Origin: Hoyosella altamirensis
GTDB taxonomy: Bacteria > Actinomycetota > Actinomycetes > Mycobacteriales > Mycobacteriaceae
Length of the DNA: 64,000 nt
Assembly: GCF_014191505.1 (NCBI RefSeq)
Contig: NZ_JACHWS010000005.1
Location: 62,001 to 126,000 of the forward strand
Direction of reading: 5' to 3'
The position numbers and the translations under genes are program-made. Shown piece by piece: positions 41,624 to 49,789 of the stretch (its first letter is position 1; each line of letters starts with the position of its first letter). The notes under the pieces are model-generated. The model was not told the DNA's origin, searched no databases, and worked only from the letters and a program-made list of their open reading frames with translations.

Positions 41624-42004
41624 CTACTCAGCCCGGCAATGAAGGCAATGAGGCGCGTTGATCGCCCTGAGAACGAGCCGGGCAAACGGAGGCGCCCACC
41701 CGTACCGACGGTCAGTTTCAACGACGGGGTTCACGAGAGTTACCGCAGTACCCCGTGTTTCCAGCGTGCACTCCCCCGCAGCAAGAACGTTCCGGACCCA
41801 GTCGCTGCCCGTGCCGTAGGTGAGCGCAATCCGGTAGCCGCCGCTGCCGTCGGGAAACACATTCACGGGCGTCTGATACACGTTGCCCGAACGGCGCCCT
41901 TTGTGCACCACGATCCCATAGCCAGGCACGCGGCCAGCCGCGAGCATCGCCAGCCTATTCGTGACGTGACGGTTGAATCTGGCAAGGACCACAGGAAACG
42001 GCAC
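41624..42004 (-). CDS. Nitroreductase/quinone reductase family protein (DUF385, Ddn-like)
   Basis: 126 residues with the small split-barrel pattern of the deazaflavin-dependent reductase family: GIVVHKGRRSGNVYQTPVNVF followed by YRIALTYGTGSDWVRNVLAAGECTLETRG. The best known members (Ddn, Rv1261c, Rv1558) use F420H2 to reduce quinones. Whether this one binds F420, FMN or heme is not decided by the sequence. It starts 24 bp after the PadR regulator on the same strand, so the two form a likely operon under the PadR operator. Confidence 0.82.
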   Translation of the reverse strand: MPFPVVLARFNRHVTNRLAMLAAGRVPGYGIVVHKGRRSGNVYQTPVNVFPDGSGGYRIALTYGTGSDWVRNVLAAGECTLETRGTAVTLVNPVVETDRRYGWAPPFARLVLRAINAPHCLHCRAE

Positions 42005-42028
42005 AGCTACCCCCTCTACTCTTCTTTT

Positions 42029-42640
42029 CTACTCGCCTTGACCGCTGTCTTCAGCGAGGAGCCGATAGAGCGCCTTCCGTGCGTCGGTGAGGATGGTCGA
42101 CGCCTGATCGTATTGTTCGACTGTGCCGACCGCTGCGACCTGGCGTGCTGCAGCAGCGAGCAGGCGGGCCAGTTCACGCAAGTCGCGTGCCTGAGTGGCG
42201 CCTGCACCGTCAGAGAGGAATGGGTCGCCAAGTGTTTCACGCTGCGCACCCACGTACTCTGTGCCTTCGGCGGTCAGACGAGCGGTCTTGCGGCCTTCGA
42301 TCCGTTCGATGACGAGGAGACCTTCGTCTTCAAGCGCGGATAGCGTCGGGTAAATGGAACCTGGGCTTGGCTTCCATTCGCCACCGCTGCGCTCCTCGAT
42401 CTCCTGAATCAGCTGATATCCATGCATCGGCGACTCAGCGAGCAGCAGCAGGACCGCGGATCGGACATCCCTGCGACGCCCCCTCGTCCGCCGTGCCACA
42501 GGGCCACCAATCCTGATCAATCCTGGACCTGCCCCGAAGCCTTCGATGTGCAGGCCACCGCGGGGGCGTTCCTGACGTGCTCGCCGCTCCGCGCGACGCT
42601 CTTCCACTCGGCTGTTGCGATTGCGATGTTCGTGGCGCAT
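42029..42640 (-). CDS. PadR-family transcriptional regulator
   Basis: 203 residues from the ATG at 42640, preceded by an ideal AAGGAGGT. An arginine-rich, disordered N-terminus of about 55 residues precedes the PadR winged helix (RRDVRSAVLLLLAESPMHGYQLIQEIEERSGGEWKPSPGSIYPTLSALEDEGLL). A C-terminal helix pair (ARDLRELARLLAAAARQVAAVGTVEQYDQASTILTDARKALYRLL) gives dimerisation. It is expected to repress its own promoter until a small ligand binds. A 35-bp palindrome lies 21 bp upstream. The paired Ddn-like gene is the probable target. Confidence 0.9.
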   Translation of the reverse strand: MRHEHRNRNSRVEERRAERRARQERPRGGLHIEGFGAGPGLIRIGGPVARRTRGRRRDVRSAVLLLLAESPMHGYQLIQEIEERSGGEWKPSPGSIYPTLSALEDEGLLVIERIEGRKTARLTAEGTEYVGAQRETLGDPFLSDGAGATQARDLRELARLLAAAARQVAAVGTVEQYDQASTILTDARKALYRLLAEDSGQGE

Positions 42641-42660
42641 TAGCGCACCTCCTTGAATAG

Positions 42661-42695
42661 TTCCGATATATCGCACTTCTAACGATATATCGGAA
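42661..42695. promoter_or_regulatory. PadR operator: 13-bp perfect inverted repeat
   Basis: TTCCGATATATCG and CGATATATCGGAA are perfect 13-bp complements around the 9-bp spacer CACTTCTAA. It sits 21 bp before the PadR ATG, where a promoter must lie. Each arm also contains the smaller palindrome CGATATATCG. Position and symmetry make it the likely autoregulatory site. Confidence 0.75.
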
Positions 42696-42714
42696 CCTAT
42701 CGCATTGCAACATC

Positions 42715-44679
42715 CTATCCGATGTGAAGTGGGTCAACCTGCACCCGCACGGGACCCGCCCCCTTCTGCGCGCTCCGCACGGCCTGCACTTTGCGCACTT
42801 CCCCAGCCAATGCGGCCCCCGATCTCCGGCCCGTTCGAAGCAATACACGTTCGACGTCCTCGGGATCCGCGCCCGCGCCCTGAACTGGCAACCGGGCCCC
42901 TGATGGAAGCGGCACGGGCCCAAGCACATCCGTACCCTGGGGCATTTCGCCGTGAGCTACGAAATCCGCAACTGCCGCTGAGTCACCGTCAATCGCGATC
43001 ATCTTTACCGCTGGCGGGAAGCCCACCTCTTCACGCTGCCGCAACTCCACATCAGCAAATCCAGCTGGATCCCACCGAATCAGCGCCTGAACAACAGGAA
43101 TGCCCGAGTCGGCAACCACCACCACCATCCCACCCGCCGACGCCGGCTTCACGAGCGTGCAAGCCAGCATCCATTTCCGCAAAGCATCCTCCGATACTCG
43201 CAGGTCAGCACGGCCAAGTAGGGCCCAGCCATCGAGCAGCAGCGCAGCGCCATAACCAGCATCTGCCACCGGTTCGGCTCCAGGTGTACACACCACAAGC
43301 GATTTTCGTTGTTGCACCGACGCAAGCACTGCCTCCCCACCCGACGTCAGTACTGGGACACCTGGAAAAGCACGCCCCAGTTCCTCCGCAGTCCGGCGTG
43401 CGCCGACAACTTGCGCCCGAATGCGACCTGAGCCGCACGCATCACACTTCGGGGCACCGACTCTCGTAGCACACCACCTGCAACGAAACGCCTGACGGCC
43501 ATCCTCGCTCACCATCTCCATCGGCCCCGCACACACTCGGCACCGCAATGGCGCCCGGCAGTCCTGACATGCCAAAGCGGGCACGTATCCACGGCGAGGC
43601 ACCTGGACAAGCACCGGTTCATCGCGGGCTAGTGCATCGCGTGCCGCGGCGAACGCAATCGCGGGCAGCCGGGCCGCTCGGGCTGCGGGGTCCCGCACAA
43701 GGGCCGCCTCACTATCCGCAAGCGCCACGATCCGGGGGGCACGGGCGCGAACCTCAGCGCGCGGCGCAACGACTTCCTGGGCCCACCCAGACTCGACAAG
43801 CAATTGAGATTCACATGTCCTGGCGAAGCCGGCCGACACAAACGCAGCACCCGACAGATGCGCCCGCTGGATGCTGACGTCGCGCACATGCGGGTACGGT
43901 GACCGAGGTTCAGCGTGAAGATCATCACCGTCGTCCCAGACGACGATGAGGCCCAGGTTGTGCACCGGCGCGAACATCGCGCTACGCGTGCCTACAACAA
44001 CTCGCGCATCACCTCGCAGCGCAGCGAGCCACCGGCGATAACGCTGTGCTGGACCCAGCCCGGCAGAAAGTACCGAGACGGTACCAGTACCGATGATTTC
44101 GTTGCATGCGTCAGCTACACGGTCGAGGTCACGCTGATCGGGGACCACGATGATGGCTCCGCGCCCCGTCGCGGCTACTTGTCCGGCGAGTTCTGCGCAA
44201 CGGCGCGGCCATTGCTCTCCCGGCGCAGCCTGCCACACCGCTCGAGCGGCCTTGCCATCCCCGAGGGCTTCGCACAGCTCCGGGCCGAGCGTGTACGTCG
44301 ACCATGCTGATACGTCCGGTGCCGCGTTGACCGGCGGGTCGACGGGCGCCCTGTTCTCGGATTCGATACGGGCGTGACGCGGTGGGATCGCCAGCCGCAG
44401 CACATCGGCGCGAGTGCCGGCATATCGTTCGGCTATGGCATCGACGAGCCTGGAGATCTCGGGCGTCAGCACCTGAACCGGTGAGACCACACGATCGAGC
44501 CAGCCGAGCTTTCCCTCTCGCTCGCTGGTTTGCGCGCGATCAACGAGGTAACCGTCGACGAGCCGCCCAGCGAAACGGACACGGACCCGGACCCCCGGCT
44601 GAGCCTGTTCATCGAGTTCAGCGGGGATAAGGTAGTCGAACTCGCGATCGAGGTGCGGCAGCGGCAGCATCGGCAGCAC
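42715..44679 (-). CDS. priA: Primosomal protein N' (PriA), helicase motifs degenerate
   Basis: 654 residues from a GTG at 44679. The N-terminal DNA-binding domain (LPLPHLDREFDYLIPAELDEQAQPG) and the eight-cysteine zinc region (CQDCRAPLRCRVC, CRWCATRVGAPKCDACG) are normal. The Walker A GxGKT is absent (the place holds PGEQWPRRCAEL) and the DEEH box is replaced by WDDGDD, as in other actinobacteria, so it is probably not an active helicase. Coding potential continues upstream of the GTG (RPIARV) with no standard start codon before a stop. Located between metK and the padR operator. Confidence 0.87.
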   Translation of the reverse strand: MLPMLPLPHLDREFDYLIPAELDEQAQPGVRVRVRFAGRLVDGYLVDRAQTSEREGKLGWLDRVVSPVQVLTPEISRLVDAIAERYAGTRADVLRLAIPPRHARIESENRAPVDPPVNAAPDVSAWSTYTLGPELCEALGDGKAARAVWQAAPGEQWPRRCAELAGQVAATGRGAIIVVPDQRDLDRVADACNEIIGTGTVSVLSAGLGPAQRYRRWLAALRGDARVVVGTRSAMFAPVHNLGLIVVWDDGDDLHAEPRSPYPHVRDVSIQRAHLSGAAFVSAGFARTCESQLLVESGWAQEVVAPRAEVRARAPRIVALADSEAALVRDPAARAARLPAIAFAAARDALARDEPVLVQVPRRGYVPALACQDCRAPLRCRVCAGPMEMVSEDGRQAFRCRWCATRVGAPKCDACGSGRIRAQVVGARRTAEELGRAFPGVPVLTSGGEAVLASVQQRKSLVVCTPGAEPVADAGYGAALLLDGWALLGRADLRVSEDALRKWMLACTLVKPASAGGMVVVVADSGIPVVQALIRWDPAGFADVELRQREEVGFPPAVKMIAIDGDSAAVADFVAHGEMPQGTDVLGPVPLPSGARLPVQGAGADPEDVERVLLRTGRRSGAALAGEVRKVQAVRSAQKGAGPVRVQVDPLHIG

Positions 44680-44729
44680 CCGGGCGATCGGCCGCTGCGC
44701 TGCCGCTGTTCGCTCCAGTTTTGCTCCGC

Positions 44730-45944
44730 TCAGAGACCTGCTGCCGCGCGAAGCGCATCAGCCCGGTCGGTCTGCTCCCACGGCAGGTCGATATCGGTGC
44801 GACCGAAATGACCGTAAGCAGCGGTCTGCGCGTAAATCGGCCGGAGAAGATCCAGGTCACGAATGATCGCTGCGGGCCGCAGATCAAAAACATCCACGAT
44901 CGCTGACTGGATCTTGAGTGGATCGATCTTCTCAGTTCCGAAGCTCTCGACGAAGAGGCCAACAGGTGCGGCTTTGCCGATCGCGTAGGCCACTTGAACT
45001 TCAAGGCGGTCTGCAAGACCAGCTGCTACAGCGTTCTTCGCGACCCAACGCATCGCGTAGGCAGCGGAGCGATCAACCTTCGACGGATCTTTTCCTGAGA
45101 ACGCCCCACCGCCATGACGGGCCATGCCGCCATAAGTATCCACGATGATCTTCCGTCCGGTCAGGCCTGCGTCCCCCATCGGACCGCCGAGAACGAAGCG
45201 CCCTGTAGGGTTCACCAGCAGCTTGACCTCGGAAGTGTCGAGGTTGGGAAGGTCGAGATCCTTCAGGACCGCGCCGAGCACGTGGTCCCGGATATCGGGG
45301 GCGAGCAGGTTATCAAGATCGATGTCCGCGGCATGCTGAGTGGAAACCACCACCGTGTCAAGCCGGACGGGCTTTTCGCCGACGTATTCGATGGTGACCT
45401 GAGTCTTGCCATCCGGCCGCAGGTATGGCAGCACGCCGGTCTTCCTGGTCTCGGTAAGGCGACGCGACAGCCGGTGCGCAAGGGCGATCGGCAGCGGCAT
45501 CAACTCGGGTGTGTCCTGGCACGCGAAGCCAAACATCAGGCCCTGATCGCCGGCTCCTTGGCGATCGAGGTCGTCCTCGCTGAGGCCTTCTACTCGCGAT
45601 TCATATGCGTTCTCGACGCCCTGGGCGATCTCCGGCGACTGAGCGCCTATCGCCACATTCACGCCACAGGAATTTCCGTCGAAGCCCTTGGATGACGAGT
45701 CGTAACCGATTTCGAGCACGCGCTCCCGGACGATCGTCGGGATATCGGCGTAGGCAGTCGTGCTGACCTCACCCGCGACATGTACCTGACCGGTAGTCAC
45801 AAGAGTCTCGACCGCAACACGAGCGCGGGGATCTTCCTTGAGAATCGAATCGAGGATGGAATCGCTGATCGCGTCGCAGATCTTGTCGGGATGGCCTTCG
45901 GTTACCGATTCACTTGTGAACAGTCTGCGACTGGACGGGCTCAC
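44730..45944 (-). CDS. metK: S-adenosylmethionine synthetase
   Basis: 404 residues with all three signature segments: [19 protein letters not shown] at the N-terminus, [14 protein letters not shown]-type loop (here [14 protein letters not shown]) and [20 protein letters not shown]. It makes S-adenosylmethionine from methionine and ATP, used by methyltransferases such as RsmB. Upstream gene coaBC ends 98 bp before it; no S-adenosylmethionine riboswitch is recognisable in that gap. Only 50 bp separate its stop from the priA GTG. Normal length. Confidence 0.97.
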   Translation of the reverse strand: MSPSSRRLFTSESVTEGHPDKICDAISDSILDSILKEDPRARVAVETLVTTGQVHVAGEVSTTAYADIPTIVRERVLEIGYDSSSKGFDGNSCGVNVAIGAQSPEIAQGVENAYESRVEGLSEDDLDRQGAGDQGLMFGFACQDTPELMPLPIALAHRLSRRLTETRKTGVLPYLRPDGKTQVTIEYVGEKPVRLDTVVVSTQHAADIDLDNLLAPDIRDHVLGAVLKDLDLPNLDTSEVKLLVNPTGRFVLGGPMGDAGLTGRKIIVDTYGGMARHGGGAFSGKDPSKVDRSAAYAMRWVAKNAVAAGLADRLEVQVAYAIGKAAPVGLFVESFGTEKIDPLKIQSAIVDVFDLRPAAIIRDLDLLRPIYAQTAAYGHFGRTDIDLPWEQTDRADALRAAAGL

Positions 45945-46042
45945 GTCGTCTGCCTCTCGGTTGTTTACCCTGTGGTTGTTACGCCCAGTCTAGGCACGGC
46001 TGAGGTATTTTGCCGTACTCGCTGAGCGAGGTCTGGGTGCCT

Positions 46043-47314
46043 TTATCCGGCGTATAGCAAGCCGCTGACCGCATCAAGAATCCGGCTTGCCATCAGGTTT
46101 TTTGACCCCAGCGGGAGCGCCTTCTCTGCCCCATCCCGCGACAAGATCCATCCCATGTTGGAATCGACCTCGAATGCTTTGCCTTCTCCCACCGCGTTAA
46201 CGACAAGTAGCTCGCAGCCTTTTCGCTCTAGCTTGCTTCGAGCGTGAGTGAGCACGTCACCGTGCTCATCCCCAGTCTCGGCGGCGAACCCCACGATGAC
46301 GCGTGTCGCCGGAAGTTCGCCCTCGTCACGACGCTGCACGGTCTCAGCAAGAATGTCGATGTTTCGCACCAGCGGAATGGTGTCCGGCTCCCCCGCACCC
46401 TTTTTGATTTTGCTTTCAGCGATCGAGGCTGGCCGGAAATCTGCCACTGCGGCAGCCATGATCACAACATCGGCGTTGTCGCTGTGTTTGCGTACCGCTG
46501 CACGCATTTCCTCCGCAGTGGAAATCCTGACCATTTCCACGCCCGCTGGATCCGTTAGACCCCCAGTAGGCCCGGTGATCAGGGTCACGTATGCTCCCCG
46601 CTGCACCGCGAGGCGCGCAACAGCGTAGCCCTGCTTGCCCGAACTCCGGTTGCCCAGGAAACGAACGGGGTCAAGCGGTTCTCGCGTACCTCCAGCGGAA
46701 ACCACCACCCTGCATCCCGCGAGGTCGCGCGGCAGTGCGTCTGCGCGCTCCAGGAGCATGCTGCCGAGCCCGAAGATCTCGTCAGGCTCAGGAAGCCGTC
46801 CAGGACCCGTGTCCTCTCCCGTCAGCCGCCCCGCCGCAGGCTCCATGACCAGGGCACCGCGCCCGCGCAGCGTTCCGACGTTGTCTACGGTCGCGGGATG
46901 CTCCCACATTTCAGTGTGCATCGCGGGAGCGAAGAGAACCGGGCACCGCGCAGTCAGCAGTGTCGCCGTAAGCAAATCGTCAGCGCGCCCGTGGGCGGCG
47001 CGCGCGAGGACGTCAGCAGTCGCCGGGGCCACGACGACAAGGTCGGCCTCCTGCCCGAGGCGCACGTGCGGGACTTCATGAACGTTTTCGAACACTCCGA
47101 TGTGCACCGGGTTGCCCGAAAGCGCCTCGAAAGTCGCGGCACCAACGAACTTCAGGGCCGACTGTGTTGGGATGACCTGAACGTCATGCCCCGCCTCAGC
47201 AAACGATCGCACCAGCGCACATGCTTTGTATGCCGCAATGCCACCGGTCACGCCAACGATGACGCGCTTGCGAGGTGGGGTGTCGTCCAGCGCGCCAGCT
47301 TCTGTCGCGGACAC
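46043..47314 (-). CDS. coaBC: Bifunctional phosphopantothenoylcysteine decarboxylase/synthetase
   Basis: 423 residues. N-terminal CoaC flavoprotein (GVTGGIAAYKACALVRSF, active-site APAMHTEMWEHPATVDNVGTL with the mycobacterial His variant of PAMN) and C-terminal CoaB synthetase (VVVSAGGTREPLDPVRFLGNRSSGKQGYAVA; KIKKG). It converts phosphopantothenate and cysteine to phosphopantetheine in coenzyme A synthesis. Follows rpoZ by 12 bp, as Rv1391 follows Rv1390. Normal length. Confidence 0.95.
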   Translation of the reverse strand: MSATEAGALDDTPPRKRVIVGVTGGIAAYKACALVRSFAEAGHDVQVIPTQSALKFVGAATFEALSGNPVHIGVFENVHEVPHVRLGQEADLVVVAPATADVLARAAHGRADDLLTATLLTARCPVLFAPAMHTEMWEHPATVDNVGTLRGRGALVMEPAAGRLTGEDTGPGRLPEPDEIFGLGSMLLERADALPRDLAGCRVVVSAGGTREPLDPVRFLGNRSSGKQGYAVARLAVQRGAYVTLITGPTGGLTDPAGVEMVRISTAEEMRAAVRKHSDNADVVIMAAAVADFRPASIAESKIKKGAGEPDTIPLVRNIDILAETVQRRDEGELPATRVIVGFAAETGDEHGDVLTHARSKLERKGCELLVVNAVGEGKAFEVDSNMGWILSRDGAEKALPLGSKNLMASRILDAVSGLLYAG

Positions 47315-47326
47315 TGGGTACCCCCG

Positions 47327-47620
47327 CTATTCGCCTTCGTTGTGAATGAGAAGGTCCCCGTGAATCTCACGCAGCGAGATGGAAAGAGGCTTCTCGTGCA
47401 TTCCAGGATCAACGAGCGGGCCGACATATTCGAGCATCCCGCTGCCGATCTGGTTGTAATAGTCGTTGATCTGGCGGGCACGCTTCGCAGCGAAGATCAC
47501 CAGGGCATACTTCGACGACGTGCGCGCAAGCAACTCGTCGATCGGTGGGTTCGTCAAACCGACCGGCGGATCATACACAGGTAGTGCACTGGCAGTGGCG
47601 TCAGCGCTGGGCGTTGTCAC
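47327..47620 (-). CDS. rpoZ: RNA polymerase omega subunit
   Basis: 97 residues from the GTG at 47620, with AAGAGGAG five bases upstream; the long open frame beyond is antisense-like and rejected. The omega core [37 protein letters not shown] near residues 18-55 is unmistakable. Omega stabilises the beta-prime subunit during polymerase assembly. Cluster mihF-gmk-rpoZ-coaBC-metK is the standard actinobacterial order. The C-terminal 30 residues are acidic and variable, as usual. Confidence 0.94.
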   Translation of the reverse strand: MTTPSADATASALPVYDPPVGLTNPPIDELLARTSSKYALVIFAAKRARQINDYYNQIGSGMLEYVGPLVDPGMHEKPLSISLREIHGDLLIHNEGE

Positions 47621-47684
47621 ACATACTCCTCTTGATACTGCGGTCGGGGCCAATCTGGGCCAACCAGGGGCAACTGCTGCGCAG

Positions 47685-48293
47685 TCATGCCCCAACGAGC
47701 AAGGATACCAACTCCTCGACCGCACGTTCCACGTCGTCATTGACGACGACATGATCAAACTCATGTTTCGCTGCGAGTTCCCCGCGCGCCGTCTCCAAAC
47801 GACGTGCGACAACCTCGGGCGGTTCCGTTCCTCTGCCCGACAAACGGTCCACCAGAACCTGCCAGCTCGGCGGAGCAAGAAAGACCAGTGTTGCCTCGCT
47901 CAGACGTTCACGGACCGCTCTCGCTCCCGCCAGATCCACTTCCAGCAGAACAGGTTTTCCAGCAGCGAGTGCCTCAGCGACCGGCGTCTTTGGTGTCCCT
48001 GAACGCTGGAGGCCACCGTGCACCTCTGCCCACTCAAGAAGTTCACCGGCTTCGATCATCCGATCGAACTCAGCTCGCGACACGAAGTAGTAATCCCTGC
48101 CTGACACCTCGCCGGGGCGTGGATCTCGCGTCGTCGCTGACACACTGAACCACAGGTCAGGCACCACTTCGCGAAGGCGGTTCACAACTGTCGACTTGCC
48201 TACAGCGGAGGGACCGGCTAGCACAACCAGCCGACCCCTCCGCTGTACTGCCGATTCGGTGCCAGACACAGCTGCGCCTGACGAGTCGTTCAC
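47685..48293 (-). CDS. gmk: Guanylate kinase
   Basis: About 202 residues from a GTG at 48293; a GTG four codons further up (48305) is equally possible. P-loop [20 protein letters not shown]-binding [23 protein letters not shown], and [15 protein letters not shown] are diagnostic. It phosphorylates GMP to GDP. The P-loop has Ala where many enzymes have Gly (GPSAVGKS), typical of actinobacteria. It starts 19 bp after mihF in the same operon. Confidence 0.95.
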   Translation of the reverse strand: MNDSSGAAVSGTESAVQRRGRLVVLAGPSAVGKSTVVNRLREVVPDLWFSVSATTRDPRPGEVSGRDYYFVSRAEFDRMIEAGELLEWAEVHGGLQRSGTPKTPVAEALAAGKPVLLEVDLAGARAVRERLSEATLVFLAPPSWQVLVDRLSGRGTEPPEVVARRLETARGELAAKHEFDHVVVNDDVERAVEELVSLLVGA

Positions 48294-48312
48294 GGCAGCA
48301 AACACCTCACAC

Positions 48313-48633
48313 TCACGCCTCGAAATCGAACCGCTGCAGGAGCGCTTTACGCTGGCGCTCGCCGAGGCCACGCAGGCGGCGTGTTGGTGCAATTTCCAGC
48401 TCGGTCATGATGTCCCGAGCCTTCACCTTGCCAACCTTTGGCAGGGCTTCGAGCAGCGCAGAGACCTTCATCTTGCCGAGGATCTCATCGGTTTCCGCAT
48501 CGGCGAGAACCTGCTTGAGGTCGGTTCCACCGCGCTTGAGCCGATCCTTGAGCTCTGCCCGGGCCCGGCGTGCCTCCGCCGCCTTCGCCAGAGCAGCGGC
48601 TCGCTGCTCATCGGTCAACTGGGGAAGGGCCAC
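48313..48633 (-). CDS. mihF: Actinobacterial integration host factor mIHF
   Basis: 106 residues, GTG start with GGAGGAATC directly before it. A basic, helical N-terminus ([30 protein letters not shown]) leads into the helix-two-turn-helix domain ([43 protein letters not shown]). mIHF is a nucleoid protein that bends DNA and, in phages, supports L5 integration; it is unrelated in sequence to E. coli IHF. First gene of mihF-gmk-rpoZ-coaBC. A CRP-type site lies in the promoter region. Confidence 0.95.
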   Translation of the reverse strand: MALPQLTDEQRAAALAKAAEARRARAELKDRLKRGGTDLKQVLADAETDEILGKMKVSALLEALPKVGKVKARDIMTELEIAPTRRLRGLGERQRKALLQRFDFEA

Positions 48634-48799
48634 GATTCCTCCGTCTCATCTACCTTCGTTGTTCTCACCGCAACCCCGCGGCGAGTGCGACCGTACACAC
48701 GAAGCCAACGGTTCGCTAAGCCACTTCGGGCCAGCGTGTCGGCCTGGAGCACTGAAACGCGCATCGACCATACCGCGACAATCGCCGGTCACCGTGGCA

Positions 48800-48828
48800 A
48801 TCCTTGCGACACGCAGGGAAAACGTCAA
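48800..48828 (-). promoter_or_regulatory. Candidate mihF promoter (-35/-10)
   Basis: On the minus strand TTGACG (48823-48828) and AAGGAT (48800-48805) are separated by 17 bp. The -35 is good and the -10 weak. The CRP-type palindrome centre would be near -78, a distance compatible with activation from upstream. Inference from sequence only. Confidence 0.35.
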
Positions 48829-48863
48829 ACGAAACCGGCAACTTTCCACAAATCCGGCAAATT

Positions 48864-48879
48864 TGTGATCCAGATCACA
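48864..48879. promoter_or_regulatory. CRP/GlxR-type binding site
   Basis: TGTGATCCAGATCACA has perfect TGTGA and TCACA half-sites with 6-bp spacing, the consensus shared by E. coli CRP, corynebacterial GlxR and mycobacterial Rv3676. It lies 231 bp before the mihF start codon. Half-site conservation makes chance unlikely; the regulator itself is not in the window. Confidence 0.7.
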
Positions 48880-48948
48880 CGAATGTGGAGTTTTCTTGGG
48901 CTTTCAGTCCGTGAACTGGTGCGCTGCGCAACTTCAGACTCGGCACTC

Positions 48949-49785
48949 TCAGCGTTGTTTCAGGAACGCGAAACTTTCGGCTGCCTGCACTGTCGCGGTG
49001 CGCAATCGTGCCACATCCGGTCCTGCTTTCAGAATGTCACGAGACACTGCGGGCACCGCAAGGTGGCCGTACTCCCCCATGAGTTTCGCGACAGATCCCG
49101 GCGTGCCGCCCTGTGCGCCGACGCCGGGCAGTAGCACTGGACCATTGAGGTACTTCAGGTCCGGAATCTCGCTCAAAGTCGCGCCGACCACCACACCGAC
49201 TGACCCCATAGGCTCAGCGCCCCGATTCCGGTCTCCAGCTTCGTCGACGATCATCTGCGCGACGGTAGCTCCGCCGCTGCACTGGGCTCGCTGAACTGTC
49301 TGGCCTTCCGGGTTGGACGTCGCCGCCAGCGCGAAGACTCCCCGTCCCGTTTGCTGCGCCAACTCCAACGCGGGCTGCAGAGAACCGAAGCCCAGGTACG
49401 GGGAGAGGGTTACCGCGTCTGACGCGAGCGGAGAGGCGTCGTCGAGCCACGCTCGTGCGTATGCCGACATCGTTGATCCGATGTCGCCTCTCTTCGCGTC
49501 AGCCAGAACCAAAGCACCGCCGGAACGCAGCGCCGCTATCGTCTCCTCGAGCACGGCGAGTCCCGGAGATCCGTACGCCTCGAAGAACGCAACCTGGGGC
49601 TTGACAATCGCTGCAGTCCCCGCAAAGGCGTCTGCGCACCGCCGACTGAACTCCACAAGCCCCGCTATGCCCGTCGAGAGCCCCCATGCCTGCATCAACT
49701 GGGGATGCGGGTCTATTCCCGCGCAGACGGGTCCGCGCTGATCCATCGCGGCGCTCAGCCGCGCACCGAACGGTGCCCTCACCAC
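48949..49785 (-). CDS. pyrF: Orotidine 5'-phosphate decarboxylase (PyrF type 2)
   Basis: 278 residues from the GTG at 49785 (a second GTG follows at 49782), overlapping nothing after the carB stop at 49790; GGGG lies 8 bases upstream. It belongs to the larger mycobacterial/myxobacterial class: [19 protein letters not shown] at the N-terminus and the catalytic [22 protein letters not shown]. It decarboxylates OMP to UMP, the last step of the pathway encoded by this operon. Last gene of the pyr operon. Confidence 0.94.
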   Translation of the reverse strand: MVRAPFGARLSAAMDQRGPVCAGIDPHPQLMQAWGLSTGIAGLVEFSRRCADAFAGTAAIVKPQVAFFEAYGSPGLAVLEETIAALRSGGALVLADAKRGDIGSTMSAYARAWLDDASPLASDAVTLSPYLGFGSLQPALELAQQTGRGVFALAATSNPEGQTVQRAQCSGGATVAQMIVDEAGDRNRGAEPMGSVGVVVGATLSEIPDLKYLNGPVLLPGVGAQGGTPGSVAKLMGEYGHLAVPAVSRDILKAGPDVARLRTATVQAAESFAFLKQR

Positions 49786-49789
49786 TTTG

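Larger units (their letters stand above)
48634..48948 (-). other. 315-bp gene-free region before mihF
   Basis: Between the pyrF stop (48949) and the mihF start (48633), both leftward. No open frame of note. It contains a perfect CRP-type palindrome (48864-48879), the overlapping inverted repeat ACAAAT/ATTTGT (48850-48868) and a candidate -35/-10 pair (48800-48828). The implied mihF leader would be about 160 nt long and has no obvious strong hairpin. Confidence 0.6.

Noticed and set aside
45945-46042. Possible S-adenosylmethionine riboswitch before metK
   Set aside because: The 98-bp gap contains only short weak stems and none of the conserved cores of known SAM riboswitches.
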